From contig OU612072.1 in the NCBI GenBank assembly GCA_914767715.1, forward strand, positions 11,284,001 through 11,348,000: a stretch of DNA of 64,000 nucleotides. Direction: 5' to 3'. Below the pieces are notes generated by a model that saw only the letters and a list, made by a program, of their open reading frames with translations, was not told the origin of the DNA and made no database searches. A program made the translations under genes and the position numbers. Below are positions 36,322 through 49,177 of this stretch, in pieces. Positions within the stretch are counted from its first letter, which is position 1. Each line of letters begins with the position of its first letter. This DNA comes from Membranipora membranacea (lineage: Eukaryota > Bryozoa > Gymnolaemata > Cheilostomatida > Membraniporidae).

Positions 36322-37418
36322 TATCATAAATCACAGAAGAACGACAGCTCAGTCATTCAAAGACACAGTTTGTTGTATCATATTGAGGAATAAAATTGAC
36401 AGTCCTGATAAGACAGGAATTGCATCAGCAGCTATCAAAAGCTGTCATACATACAAAGTGAGGTGTGTGATGATTTAAATAGACTGCGTGTTATAGTAGC
36501 CTTGAATTAAATCTAAGTGCAAAATTGAGACATGTGCCTAGTGCATTAAATTCAGTGTATAAACTCTGTGCGTGTACCACATTTTGTCAGGATATTAATT
36601 GATATCGCTCATAAAGCCCATCAGAATTTGTTGGATCAGTGTATCGATAGCACTGAATGTTGAGACCCTAATAATTGTACACTTCAAGCGACCGCTTTCA
36701 GTGCAAAACCCAAATAGAACCTAAAACTCAAGATAAAAGCCCACTCGCTCATCAAAGAGTAGACTCGGATCAGCAATCCAACTACACCTTGTTGTGTACA
36801 CGACCCAATCCGTTTCTCACACTTACACAGTAATTTCTATACTTTGTCTCTTTTAGGAATTAATTCAATTCTCAGTGACTCATTTGGATTTAGAGGCTCA
36901 ATAGTGGTAGGAGTTGTCTGCTCCTTTCCTCTTTCCAATGGAATTTCTACTCATCAAGGCAATCCTATGTTCGAATAAACAGTCAGTGCAAAGGAATTCA
37001 CAATAGAGTAGCAATTATAGAATAAGACTTTTATTGCTGTAACCTCTAAATAGATGCTGCAATAATGATACATTTACAGTCAAAGCTGTGTAGGAGTGTA
37101 TATACGACACTTGTTTATTTTTGATAATTATCACCTGAACAATATAGCATAAACAATATATAAAACCTTTTTAACACACATCAGTTTAAAATCTATAATT
37201 GCACCTGATAGTGTATTGTATAAAATAGTACAGGCGACAGCATGGCATATTATGTTTTCAAGATAGAGATCCATTGCTTGCACGCATACACAGCAACATG
37301 AAAGTATGCACAACTTAAATTGAAAAACAGAAATAAATTAACAATTAAATTGACCTGCATATTGTTCGAGATTCTTTGAGTATCTTGGTGGAATGGTAAA
37401 AATATATCGATAGTACAT

Positions 37419-38829
37419 TTAATGATTTAGGGCTGTGATGTCTTTTTTAAGATTATCCAACTTGCTGCTTGACTCGGTGTCATGGGTAAAACCATGTTTC
37501 TGAATGTTGTCTTTTTCAATGCCCTCTACTTGTTTTCTTAGCTGCTTCTTCACACCATGCAGTATCACACATGCCTCTCGTCTTGCACCGTCATGTAACC
37601 TTTGTAGTATGCTATTTCTTGGGTTCAGTTTCATTGCCCGACGGGCACTTAGGAGCTTGCCAGCTTTTTCCTCCGCTAGATACTGTCTAAACCGCATCTC
37701 TGAAAGAGACAACGCATTAATTTATCTGACTGAACCAAAAACTGCTGTGTAAAAGATAATGTTGCTTCAATAAGTCAAGCATCAAATTGACCTTGCCCCA
37801 TGATTCCCAAGGTCTGTAAAATTCAATTGTGTTTTGTCATGCCTTTCACTGGACATGTACAAGTGAATCAAAATCACAACAATAGTGTTATAGACAGACA
37901 TATTGAATGGTATGGAAAGATGTACCAATGACTTTGTGTACCGTTGTTCAATTATTGGTAAACAATAGCATCTCTTATCTGCTTTGTCAAGGTATAAATG
38001 TTGCATGCCAGCTTGCTTCAAAAGTGATACATTGGATGAAGAGCAATTGCACTAGAGTAGCCAAAATTATCGAAACAATTTTCATTTTGTGACGTCATAT
38101 ATAAAACAGACCAATTGGCATCCAAACTTTCTTATGAATAGAGTTATGATAGAGTTTATGACAAAATGGAAGGTAAGAATGAAAGAAAAGTCAAGCAGCA
38201 GGGTCTGCTCTTTCATCATTACAAGACTGGATGAATAGCTATACTCACCATCTGATCGTTTCTGTTGAGAAGCAATAGGCATACTTGACTTAGGTCTTGA
38301 TGGCTGAAACCTCATTTTCTTTTGAAGTGTTGACTCTTCACTACTGAATTTACAGCGTTTCATAGGTCCTTAACTTTCCACTATAAGATGATAAAAAGTA
38401 TAAGGTTTAAATTATAATTGATATGCTAATTGTCAAGTTCCCTTTTCAAAACAGTAAGCAAAGAATCAAGAAACAACTTACAACTTACAACTAGATTTGC
38501 CACATTGCATAACGGGTAATAGAAAAGCCTTGAAGGAAACACCTCTTGATGGCAATGCAAACAAACCACATAACATGGTATTGCGTGACAAGTTGCACGT
38601 ATTAGGTATATCGAATGCGTGCAGATCTGGGAACCAGGTGAATCAACATTATCTCACACACCTATGGTTGGAGTCTGTGGTGCTGAAATTGTTGATGGCG
38701 TAATTGATATATCACTAACAGCGGTGGAGAGCGAGGGTGTTGAAGGCCCTGTCACCACAACACTTGTTGATGCATCCTCATCCAATCCGGAATCCTCATC
38801 TGCAGGCTGGCATCGCTCCTCGGGAACTT
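37419..38829 (-). CDS. Three-exon gene end, Ser/Thr-rich region then a coiled-coil-like C-terminus, unknown function
   Basis: Exons 38662-38829, 38249-38368 and 37419-37699 join in phase 1 with good splice sites and stay open throughout (189 codons plus stop). The first encodes an acidic and Ser/Thr/Pro-rich segment (VVVTGPSTPSLSTAVSDIS). The second is basic (MKRCKFSSEESTLQKKMRF). The third is charged and probably helical (MRFRQYLAEEKAGKLLSARR, then VKKQLRKQVEGIEKDNIQ) and ends ITALNH. No known family is recognised. The 5' exons are missing: they may precede 38829, or the block may be an alternative 3' end of the transposon-derived gene just upstream on the same strand. The intact phase argues for a real coding unit. 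Confidence 0.5.
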
Positions 38830-39035
38830 CTAAAATACAGAATGCAGGTTAGGTTCATTACCTATAGCAGTGAATGGCCAAGTGTTTACTTATCATGTTT
38901 ACGCTACTCAATAACTTATTTCCATCTAGGGACGCCAGATTCATCAGCCTAAATTGTTACTTTTTTCTTGTCAATTTGAGAATTAATACCGCATTTTATT
39001 TCACCTAGGCTGATGACTCGGTCATCATCAGTATT

Positions 39036-42000
39036 TTAGTTACTGTCGGATTCGTCTATAGTCATCGGGGTCGGCAGTTCTGGGTGATCATACGTAGTTT
39101 GGTTGACAGTCAGCTGCTGCTGCTTGTATTTGTTGAACATATCATCAAGCATTGAGTGGACATCCTCAATTCGCTGAGACCTGTATCAGAAAACAATCTG
39201 ACATAGTATAATTAAGAATAAATAGGTAGCAGCGACTAGCTGTGGGCAGAATTCATATTCATCAGCCGATGCCGCTCATTTCGCGGGATCGACAGATGGA
39301 CATTGGATGATGGGTATGTTCAAAGAACAAAAGGAATAAAGAAATTAAGATAGGTGGTAACTGTATATGTAAAACGCCTTCCTATCGTTTCGATAACGAG
39401 ATGATGTATGAGTTTATAATCTTATGAGGCTGCCACATAAATATTCCCGCTCAACAGTGTTTGGCTTGATGACGTATTATCAGGCTGAGACTGAAGATTA
39501 AGGTTCTCACTGGCATGGATGGAATATTACCTAAATACCTGAAATGCATGGGTTTGATTGTTGTGTCAGGTGTATCAACTGCTTCGCCATCCTGGAAAAT
39601 CCAGTTCCCAGTTTCATCGATCCTGTGCCACACATCCTCCAACAGATAGTCACTTACATGTCGCATGTGGGCAGCGAAAGAAGCAACATCTTCTTCAATA
39701 ATTGCTGATGTTAACGTACTGCATGGCCGTGATGGCATCTGAGCCCATTCCTTGGTTATATGATTTTCCTGCCTAGTGTAGCATTTCCCCATCTTGCCTT
39801 CATCGGCTTTACGCTGAGTGCGGAGAAGAGTGTTTGTTGAGAGGTGTTCTGGTTGGTAGTTGGTCGTTCCTTCAGTGTTTTTCACAGCCTTGAATACCCT
39901 CTCCTGATTCTCAGCATTCAGGGATCTCAGGGCGATGAGTCGAAACCACTCACCAAAATGGCTGGTGATTGAATGGAATGGCATACCGAACATCGCTCTC
40001 AGCCCAACCTGCTTTGGTACTCCAACAGCTAGAGAACGAAATAAAAGAAAAAGCATTATATTTCAGTAATTCCAGTGAGTTGTAGTGTATTACACTGACA
40101 CTAAATAACGCAATAGATAATCCGTGTCGGGGTAACAAATTTCCTCCAAGATCTTCGAATTTTCATGCGTCAATATCAGGAGATTTTTTAATACAGATGT
40201 TAGTGATGTAAAGTATGTTCCAGCAGGAGAAAAAAGTATCTAGTAAAACAATATAATTATAACACGCTAATTCCTTGAAGTAGTTAATGAAAGATTTGTT
40301 CAAAAACAAAGATATACACCAGCGGGTTGAAGCTTACCTTCTTGCAATCGAGAAAGAAGATGAAAGTCAGATTGAGGTGTGCTAGGATATTTTTCTGCGT
40401 TCGCCTTATTTCTTTTGAGTAGGTTAGATCTTGGATATAGCTGAGTGTTGCCGTTAGCCTGTAAACTCGATGTTCTGATGATGATAGAGAATTTTAGAAT
40501 TCTCGTAGTGCGACAGTGATTCTGATAAGGGAGAGTCTTGCCAGATACCCTTTAATCTCCTGCTTATGATCTATAAAATAATAACAATGCTAATCCCTTG
40601 TGACAATTTCCTTTGGCTTTATACCTGGTTGTGCATCATCTTGCAGGCTGAGTTGGTCTGGTGGACACTGAAAGCCTCCCACCAGGAGCACGGCGCAGCA
40701 TCCAAGCCACCAAAGCTCTTAAAATATTTCATTTTTGTTGTTGATTTATCATAAGATAGCTACAATTTGCCTGATTTTAGCAAGTGTTACACATAGTTTA
40801 ATTTTGTAAAAAGTTTAAGATATATGCAATTGGTTATTGTAGGTAATAACAGATTGAAAACTAGACCTCATGACTGCGGACTAAGCAAATAAAATTCACT
40901 AAGTTCTTAGGTCCGAAAGTGGGGTGGTTATAAGGTCATCTGGTCTCATATGGTAAACAGTTAAGATATCTGGTGTTACCCTACCACATAGGGCAGCTTG
41001 TACTGTATAAACTACTGCTTCAACTTTTGAAAATAATTTACCTGCCTGATAAAATTTCACTTATCCCCTTGCAGACCATGGTGTATATTATGACACAAAA
41101 TTTGAGAATTCAATATTGAGCATCCTCACGCATTACCAGGTTCAATTGAATTAGGATTAAACTCCTACCTTGTATCTCAGGTAAATCGCTAGATAACATA
41201 TCACGTCAAACACTGGGCACACTTTGGTTCACCTTGAGCTCCTTAATAATGTTACCTACAATAAAAAGATGATTGAAAAGGCTGATTTGTTAAAAGTAAC
41301 AAATTACGAAGAATATAAGAACTAATAAGGTTTGCAATCCTTTACCAGGCCATCCTTTTCTCTCTGAATAGCTATACAACCCCTTTTTTGAGGCCTGATA
41401 AGTTAAAATGTACTCCATGAGGTTGAACAGTCTCCATGAAACTTACGTTCAACTTACATATCATAGTTTTGAGATCATGGAGCGGCTCCAACTGAGAAAT
41501 CGTGTAGTCACCCAACTTGTTTCTAATCTCTTCATCACCTCTCAGCATGAGAGCCACAGGACGACGAATACCAGAGAGTTCTTTATCCAGCTTTTTCCTC
41601 ATCTCACTTTTATCGTTACAGTGTGATGGTATTTTCCTATCAGTTAACTCTTTCCTGATACTTTGGACCTATTATATTTAAAAAGTATATTTCAGGAAGA
41701 GGCAATTACTCCCATCACTTACAGCAAAATCCCGAGGTGAGACAAGTGAATCTCAGTTTGGACTCACAAGCACGTTGCAGGACCTCTTTTACAGGAGTTT
41801 CTTGGAATTGTCATAGTAGGCGAAAATGGGGTTTACCAAGTCATGGGTGTTAATTTTTTAAACCCAGTATTACTATTAGTTGTATTATGTTTCACTCACG
41901 TCCAAGTTGTCATAGACAGAAAGCTCTCCATTCCTCCTATTCTTCCACCTGTCAGTCTTATCTATCACAGCTTGCCGATGAAGAGGGTTTAGAAACTTTG

Positions 42001-44976
42001 GTTTGAGGAAGTTAACATGAGTTCTGCAAAGCCTTACGTCTATGCCGCATGACCATGGATAGTGTCCGTTCACTTGAGTCCCAGCCTCGAAGGCTCTTGC
42101 TAGAGAATCACCTGAAAACAAGATTAAGTTGGTAGTTATGACATGGGTTCTGATCATCTATCTTGCAAATATTGTAGAGGCTACCTCAGTCATTTGGTAC
42201 CGCAGCAGCGTAGTTTAGATGGTGAGTAAGACAGCAATTCAGCATCCTCAGTATGATGCACAAGAAGGCAATGTTTCAATCAAAAATTAACAACTGTATG
42301 GGAGAAAAATTGTTTTGTTCACTGTGAAGAGAATCTTGATTTAATTTTTAAATTGCCTGAATTCCAATGTGTAATGTATTGCACTCATCTATGGATCACT
42401 GTAATAAGGTTTTCAAGGTCAGAAATAAAAACCGCTGGAAACTCTATAACAGCTATAACTTGACCAGATATAATAACAAAAATGTTTATGAATGCTCAGT
42501 TAAGTTTTTGAACGTTAATGTTTGGCACTCACCCCTTGTACTCTGATGGTGTCAAATAAACTAGCGGGTCATAAAGCAGTGACATGGTACCAAGAAAGTA
42601 ACTGTGGCTCGCTATAGTACTGTGGTCGTGCCACACTGAACATCCTGGTAGTAATCTGTTTGTTCAGGTCCGTTATGGTCGTGGCATTGGAATAAATCCC
42701 TGAAATATTGAAAACGAGTGTGAATACTAGGAAGGGTAGCGGGCCTAGGAATAATATTATTCCAAGGTAATTTTGTGCATGATTATAATTATTCAGTTCC
42801 ATTATGGTTTCGGAAATACCCACAGCCAGTGAAAATAGTTTTCTTGCACTGTTTCAGGCACCACTCAATCCACCAATTATAGCTTTAACCTATTAGCCCT
42901 TTACTGACCTATAAAGTTAACTTTATTTTAATCACCTGACCAAATTCCTGAGATAAACACATCTTACTGAAAACTACTGCACCAACCGCTTTCTAGCTTT
43001 TTAAATTATATTCCATTGAAATCCGGGCATACTGGTCAGTTTAGTACAAAATCCTCACCTTTCTTCTCCAGTTCTGAACACGCCTTTCCGATGTCATATA
43101 TCTCAGGATAAACTGGGCGCAGCAGTCCTCTTTCCTCATGTGACATGAGTGTTTTGTCCATTATGTACCGCAGAGTGAAAGTCCTTCCGTGTAAGGTTAA
43201 GCTATGCGTGACAAGCTCTCCATCTTTGACTTTCTTATAAAGGAGTGTTATTGGAACTATTGATGTTCCGATACTCCAGACACCAGATGCTATTTCACCC
43301 GGGTTATCATCTTCAGGGCGTCATCATGTGGGAAGATCTGGGACAGGTCTACCGAAACTCCACCGACATCTATTTCCTTTTGCTGCGGCGTTACCGAGGT
43401 ATCTCACTAGACTGCACAAGCCCTTGGTCAATGGAGAACTGTTTAAGTACAGAATTACCATTAGAAGCTGGTCGCTTATCAGCCATCAAGACAGGAAATT
43501 TACGGGAAAGCTCGAGCCAGTTGATACTTAGCCCTTCTGCTTGGAGAGTCACTATATGCTGCCTTACAGCTTCCCTGTCAAAGCTAAACCGCTCTGGTTT
43601 AACTATGTATTGTCTCCTTGGCTCCTTCTGGACCAAACTAAGACACACATTTGCTATGTTCCGATAGCTGTGATCATATGTCAGAATGGCAGTATTCAAT
43701 TTGTCTGGTAATTCATGACCAACTGTATACCGAGAACTTCACTGACAAGCTGTTGATTACTCTCTCTGCTACTAGGTTTTATATTTTCAGTACCAAGGTC
43801 ATCTATTGCAGCATGCAGCTCTATCCGTGCACGTGATTGATCAGTTGTACCGATAGCATTGGTGAACTGTAGTAGCTTTGTATCTAGTTTATCTTTGAGT
43901 TGTGAGTTCTTAACTAGGAGTTTGTAGTACCGAGTGTTGGGTTTCAGGCAGGCTGAGCAGTCCTTTAGCTGATAACTTTGTTTTACTTCTGATGTCAAGT
44001 GCTCCCATGCAAAGTTACAGAGGTGATCTAAGAAATGATGCTTAGATCTTGTTGTTGTGTAATTGTATCTATAAAAAAAAACCACGCAGCATAGAAAAAA
44101 CGTGCTGAAAAGAGGGTCATCTTGAAAACCGCTTATAATAGGATAAAAACTATTTTTGATTCAGAATCTGCATCATTGAAAACTCATATGGACATAGTTT
44201 GGGAAATAACTTGGCGTGGGTTAAAACCGAAACTGGCTACAGTTTGGCCTAAAACATGTGCTACGATGACAACACAAGACATAAAAATAGGAATTACAAT
44301 ATTTGGCATTTAACAACTGTTAAAAATTTATGGTTTTTGACAAAGAACTAGCAATTCAAGGCCAGGCTTCCATTGTTCGACAATGATGTCTTTTTTTATG
44401 AATCATGCTCACTATACTGATTGATGGAGCTGTGCCATCTTTCAAACATAGAGTTGTCCTTGGAACAGAAATGAATCAAGTGTTATTTGCAGTCGGAATT
44501 GAAGTCTTCCATATTTATGGTTGTGTCTCAGCGTGATTAAATTTGGTTTGGAAAAAAATTGACAACTGTCGTTTGGCCAGCATAATTGTAGGCTTACTAC
44601 TATGTATATTAATAAATAAAAACTATGAACAAATGATGAAACTAGATGCCAGGGGAACGGCAAAAATCCAGAAACAACAAGTTGCCAACCTGACTCAATC
44701 TCACAACGACTGGTCTATTCGCTTCCAAACAAACAAATTCAAGATGTGGATCACACTTAAATTCTTTAGTGAAAAATAAAGCTGCATTGATTTAACTTAC
44801 ACATTGTTCAGAAACTTTTTTCTTGTGTTCTTCACCAGCTTGTAATAGGAATCTGTTACACCATCAGTCATTTTAGTATAATCCTTCATCTTGACTGTGT
44901 ATGTCTCGAAATCACTGATGTCATTGTATAGTACCACCTGTCCAAACCCACAAACCGGCAGTGCTGTACGGCCCAT
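39036..44976 (-). pseudogene. Multi-exon transposon-derived gene with several frameshifts
   Basis: The model starts MGRTALPVCGFGQVVLYN (44801-44976). It continues with 43731-44068, a block at about 43250-43690, then about 43058-43300, 42560-42710, 41900-42111, 41458-41636, about 40345-40460, 39539-40028 and a last exon 39036-39180 ending PTPMTIDESDSN. The order of motifs (SINWLELSRKF then SNGNSVLKQF; VWSIGTSIVP; LYDPLVYLTPSEY; GDSLARAFEAGTQVNGHYP; ISQLEPLHDLKTMI; GMPFHSITSHFG then NAENQERVF) matches a family of large proteins scattered through invertebrate genomes that I take to be transposon-encoded. Reading frame is lost near 43395, near 43295 and near 42610, where adjoining parts lie in different frames with no room for an intron, and frame is unclear at the exon near 40400. 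So many introns with good splice sites is unusual for a simple transposon ORF. Confidence 0.55.
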
Positions 44977-45935
44977 GATGATGCAATATTTAAGAGGATG
45001 GATATAGTATCAAGTAGAAGATTCTTATAGAAGTTGTTGATTTTGTGACTGTTACCAATGTTAATTTAAACACAAATGGCTGTAGAGTTGTGTTGGCTCC
45101 AGGATACTTAGAGTGAGAGAACATGTCAGTCAGGTGCCAGGTTGGAAGACCTGGCAAATTCACTCGCAGGGATTGAGACCTGTAGTTGCTTGGGGGTGAT
45201 TCCGTTAAGCCTCTCTTGTGAACAGAGAGGATTAGCTTTAATGATTATTAAATTGGCTTTTCCCCATTTACCCAGCCGGCACAACTGTATCTAAACTATG
45301 TTGGAAAGATGTTTACCTTAGAGGCTGAACTACGTCTGCCTAATGTGGCAATCTGTCACGCTATTATATGTTGGAATGGTGCATTTTAGTAGACATTGTT
45401 ACGATATATAAACTGCCTCTGCTACACATCTAACTACAGGCTTGTATATATAGAACCATGCGTTTTCTTGACAGCAAATTTATACACAATATATCCTACC
45501 TCAGTATATATTTCATTTTAATTACGATTTATTAGATTTAATATCAATTAGCATTTAGGAGGGTGATTCAGTCCATTGTGGATGTTAAGTATACGTAGTA
45601 GGCCCATTAGACCATTGGACTTCCACTAGTGTAGGGTAAGTCATTGAGTAATTCTCAGTGTAGCTCTTGAAACTTATTTTGAATACAATCTGGTTCAATT
45701 TTATTCGCAAAAAGCATTAAGTGGTGCTTAATGCAGGTAATTTAAACCCTGGCTATATATTAGCCTATTTCAAAATACTGACATGTATTAATGTTATTGA
45801 ATGTTATTGAATAATGGTTTATTTAAATAATTATATTGCACTGTTGTGTTGTCACAAGGGCTTACCAAACGTAAGCAGCTTACCAGGGGAGATAAATCCA
45901 AGTAATGTATACAAATTCAACAGATACGCAGTCAT

Positions 45936-46440
45936 AAACGCATCGTTCCCATGCAGTTTAGAGACTAGATTTGATTTTAAGAAAATGGAATACAACAGTG
46001 CAAAATAGAATTGCACACAATTTGAAGCCACACAGAGTGTTAGCAAACAAATCGCAAAGCATTTTTTTTCCATATGATGCCAGTATTCTTGCAAATTACT
46101 CTCTAGTAAAGTAGCTGTAGTTACTGTGCAGTTACCATATATTGGAAAAAACTGTGTCGCTTTGTATGCACCATTTATGCCTCTACGTGGTCATAATCGC
46201 ATTATTCCCATGCGGTCTAGAGACTAGATTTGATTTTCAGAAAATGAAATAAGACAGTGCAAAATAGAATTGCACACAATTTGGAGCCACACAGAGTGTA
46301 GCAAACAAATGGCAAAGCATTTTATCACATATGATGCCAGTATTCTTGCAAATTACTCTCGAATAAAGTAGCTGTAGTTACTGCGCAGTTACCATATTGG
46401 AAAAAACTGTGTTGCTTTATATGCACCATTTATGCATCTA
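45936..46440. repeat. Tandem duplication of about 250 bp
   Basis: Segments 45936-46184 and 46194-46440 align along their length, for example AGAGACTAGATTTGATTTT, GTGCAAAATAGAATTGCACA and AAAGTAGCTGTAGTTACTG, with scattered substitutions and short indels. Confidence 0.9.
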
Positions 46441-48054
46441 AAAGATATTGAATGTTAAACGTGTACCATGCAACATAGAAACAATCCAATTGCGGCATTG
46501 GAAAAATGTTGCCGCATACAATGTGCCCGCTGGGTAGGGCTTTAATCTCAAGGTGAGACTAGATTAAAAACAATTTGTGATCTTTTCTCGTCACTTTATA
46601 ATGAAAAGACACTATCTGAGTTTGTTTTATAGGGGCATATCTCATAGTTTAGGGTCAGCAGCTAATGCTGCCAAACCGATATATATATATATATTGAACA
46701 CCATTGTGGTCTGTGATAACTACCTACAGGCTCACACTAATACTTCATCATACAAATGGCACATTGCTATACAGTTACACATATCAGTGCCTTTTATTTA
46801 CCTTTGTTTCAACATTTGGTAAACAAATGAATCCTTTATATGCTGTGCCTAGTTCTATACAATAGAGGATAAATGTACCATGTCAGCTTGCATCAAAAGT
46901 TTATATGAGAAAACTGAGAATAAATTTTAAGAATGCTGCATTAAATGAAGGGAAATAGCGATAGAGTGACCCTAAATGATTCATATATTGATATCGTCAT
47001 AACGTGGTTAGCAAAAAAATTTGACGCTTCTAGCATTTGTAGAAGTGCATTTTAATTGAGTCATCTGGTTAATAGATAATTTTTTACCAACAGTTCATCA
47101 TTTATCATCATTCTTTTCGTGGATTAAATAGTAATTCAACCACCAAGCCTGGACAATAACTTTCAATCAAATTGCGATAGTTTCTGCATCAAATTAAAAA
47201 AATGCAGGGGGAGATAACGAGGAAACCATATAAGTAACTGAGTTGAAAGGACATGTTAGACTTAACATTAGCAATCACCTAAAATTGTGAACTACTGTTC
47301 TAAAATACAATTATAAATGAGCTTTTGTATTACAATCACTTTGTGGTAGCATGAATCAGTGTAGCAGTTTTGTTGGCAATACTCAATATTCATATGACCT
47401 ATCCTTATTATGGCGGACTAAAAAACTATTTGAGGAGCCATGATCTGAGCGAAATGAGTGAAAAAGGTCTATGGTGTTATCAGAGTGCAAAGATATCGCA
47501 ATGATGTCACATTGTGTTGTATGTTGGTTTAAGGCCGCCATGATATCCCCGAATGCGCTGAAATTATCGGCTCCAAATAACATCATTATATGACAGTGTT
47601 ATTGCTGTGATCTTGCAATTGCTTAAGACAATGAGCAGTCATTCCAGCAGCTAAAAAAGTTCCTGAACTTCCTGGTTTTTTGTGAAAGGTTGTGGGTTAA
47701 GGTCTTACAGTGGCTTACTCTTATCTTGGCAGTGCTAATCATTCAGCTGTGCATCATTTATGCAAGAAAACATGTTATGAACGTTATGGAAGGCCTACTG
47801 TTTGTATTTGGTATCTGTAACATGTTTCTGCCTCTGATGTGAGTGATTTCATTTCTTCACACTGGCATATTATTTTGTATTGCCACCGAAGACAACTATT
47901 GTGATTTCAAACAACCAACTATACCAGCGATGTTACCCATCACCATTTTATTTCAGAAGCGATTAGACAAGACAGTATTATTTCTGTGAGACAAGTGTTA
48001 AAAAACATAAATTTTGCCAATTAATATTTTAAAAAATATGGTACAAAAATATGT

Positions 48055-48315
48055 TATTTACCTTCCTTGTTTCCCTAATTCTCGGTTTCTTACTTAACAT
48101 AGATACCTCAGCATTGAATCAAGCTTTAAAAAACATTCATGTCAAATAACATTTAAAGACATATTAACCATCATACCATAAAATTATATTTATCTTCTTT
48201 TTATTTTCTAATTTTCAGTTTGTAACTAAACATAGTCCCCTCAACCTTGATAACAAGCATTAAAAACTAAAGTTTTGTCATACAGCATTTGAAGGCATAT
48301 TTACCATCATACCAT
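48055..48315. repeat. Two diverged tandem copies of about 125 bp
   Basis: Copies at about 48060-48185 and 48190-48310 share TTTCTAATTTTCAGTTT-like, ACTTAACATAG-like and CATATTTACCATCATACCAT-like blocks in the same order. They are diverged, AT-rich and without a coding frame. Confidence 0.65.
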
Positions 48316-49177
48316 AATTTTTTTTGAGAATTAATACTTTCAGCTCCTTTTTTTATAGATAATATTTAGGTCACCAAATGTATAGCAACAGCATCAATCA
48401 ATTATATGGCTCAATATATCATCTAATGCTCTTGACACCAGTATCCAAGAAAAATACTTTGCGATTTCATGGCCATCATATACCTGGCAATCTTGTTTTC
48501 ATGATAACTTTTGAACTGTTGGTGATAAAATTGTTATTAATTTAGCATCCACACTTCTAGAATATATTTGATCACGATATCTCCATTTGATTAACCACCC
48601 TGGATATCATGGTGGAAGTAATAACTACTAAACCCTTATTTTCTGGAGGGAATAACAGGAATTTTTGTTCAAAAATTGTAGCCACAAAAATAATTCCAAT
48701 GCCTAGATGTTAACGAGCAAAACTTTTGATAGAGGCTGGAGAATATTAAAGTTGGTACCGAAAGTTTGAGTTTGTTTGGACAATGTCCCGAAAAGTTAAA
48801 AGCCTGTGCTTTTTATAAGACCTCAAAGTTAAATTGGTACTAAAAGACTAGCGAAAGCAGCAACAGATTCTACCAGAATTTGATTGAAAGGTATCCCTAG
48901 AACAGTTGAGTTATATGTATAATGAAATTAGAAGTGACAATGTTGAAAACCGGTTTTTCTGCAATCCTGACTTGAGAGCTTTCAGATGATGTATAAACGA
49001 ATAAATGATGACATGAATTTTTTGAGCTGTTGCTATTATCTTAACATTGACTGAGCAGATAATAATATGATTCCCCATGTTTTAAGCATATACTCATATC
49101 TCGACGGGTTAATCTTCTACCAGAATAGCGAAGTAAGGCTGTCATATATGTGATCCAGATGTGCTCCACACCATGAT

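Larger units (their letters stand above)
32803..37418. other. Repeat-rich intergenic stretch
   Basis: No gene is supported. The open frames at 32950-33150 and 33363-33581 lack splice support. The stretch includes degenerate tandem repeats (about 34498-34700), duplicated short motifs near 35160-35210 and 35290-35380, and a retroelement insertion at 36012-36321. The rest looks like old transposon sequence. Confidence 0.5.
44977..49177. other. Intergenic stretch with local duplications, no supported gene
   Basis: It contains a 250-bp tandem duplication (45936-46440) and a degenerate tandem repeat (48055-48315), listed separately. Open frames at 45814-46094, 46577-46822 and 47383-47586 have no splice support or motif. 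Confidence 0.5.

Noticed and set aside
43245-43699. Plus-strand open frames of 140 and 67 codons
   Set aside because: They lie opposite the exons of the minus-strand transposon-derived gene, which carry the recognisable motifs.
47383-47586. 67-codon minus-strand frame downstream of the peptidase gene
   Set aside because: The peptidase already ends at 49178 with a convincing C-terminal exon, and this frame has no splice support.
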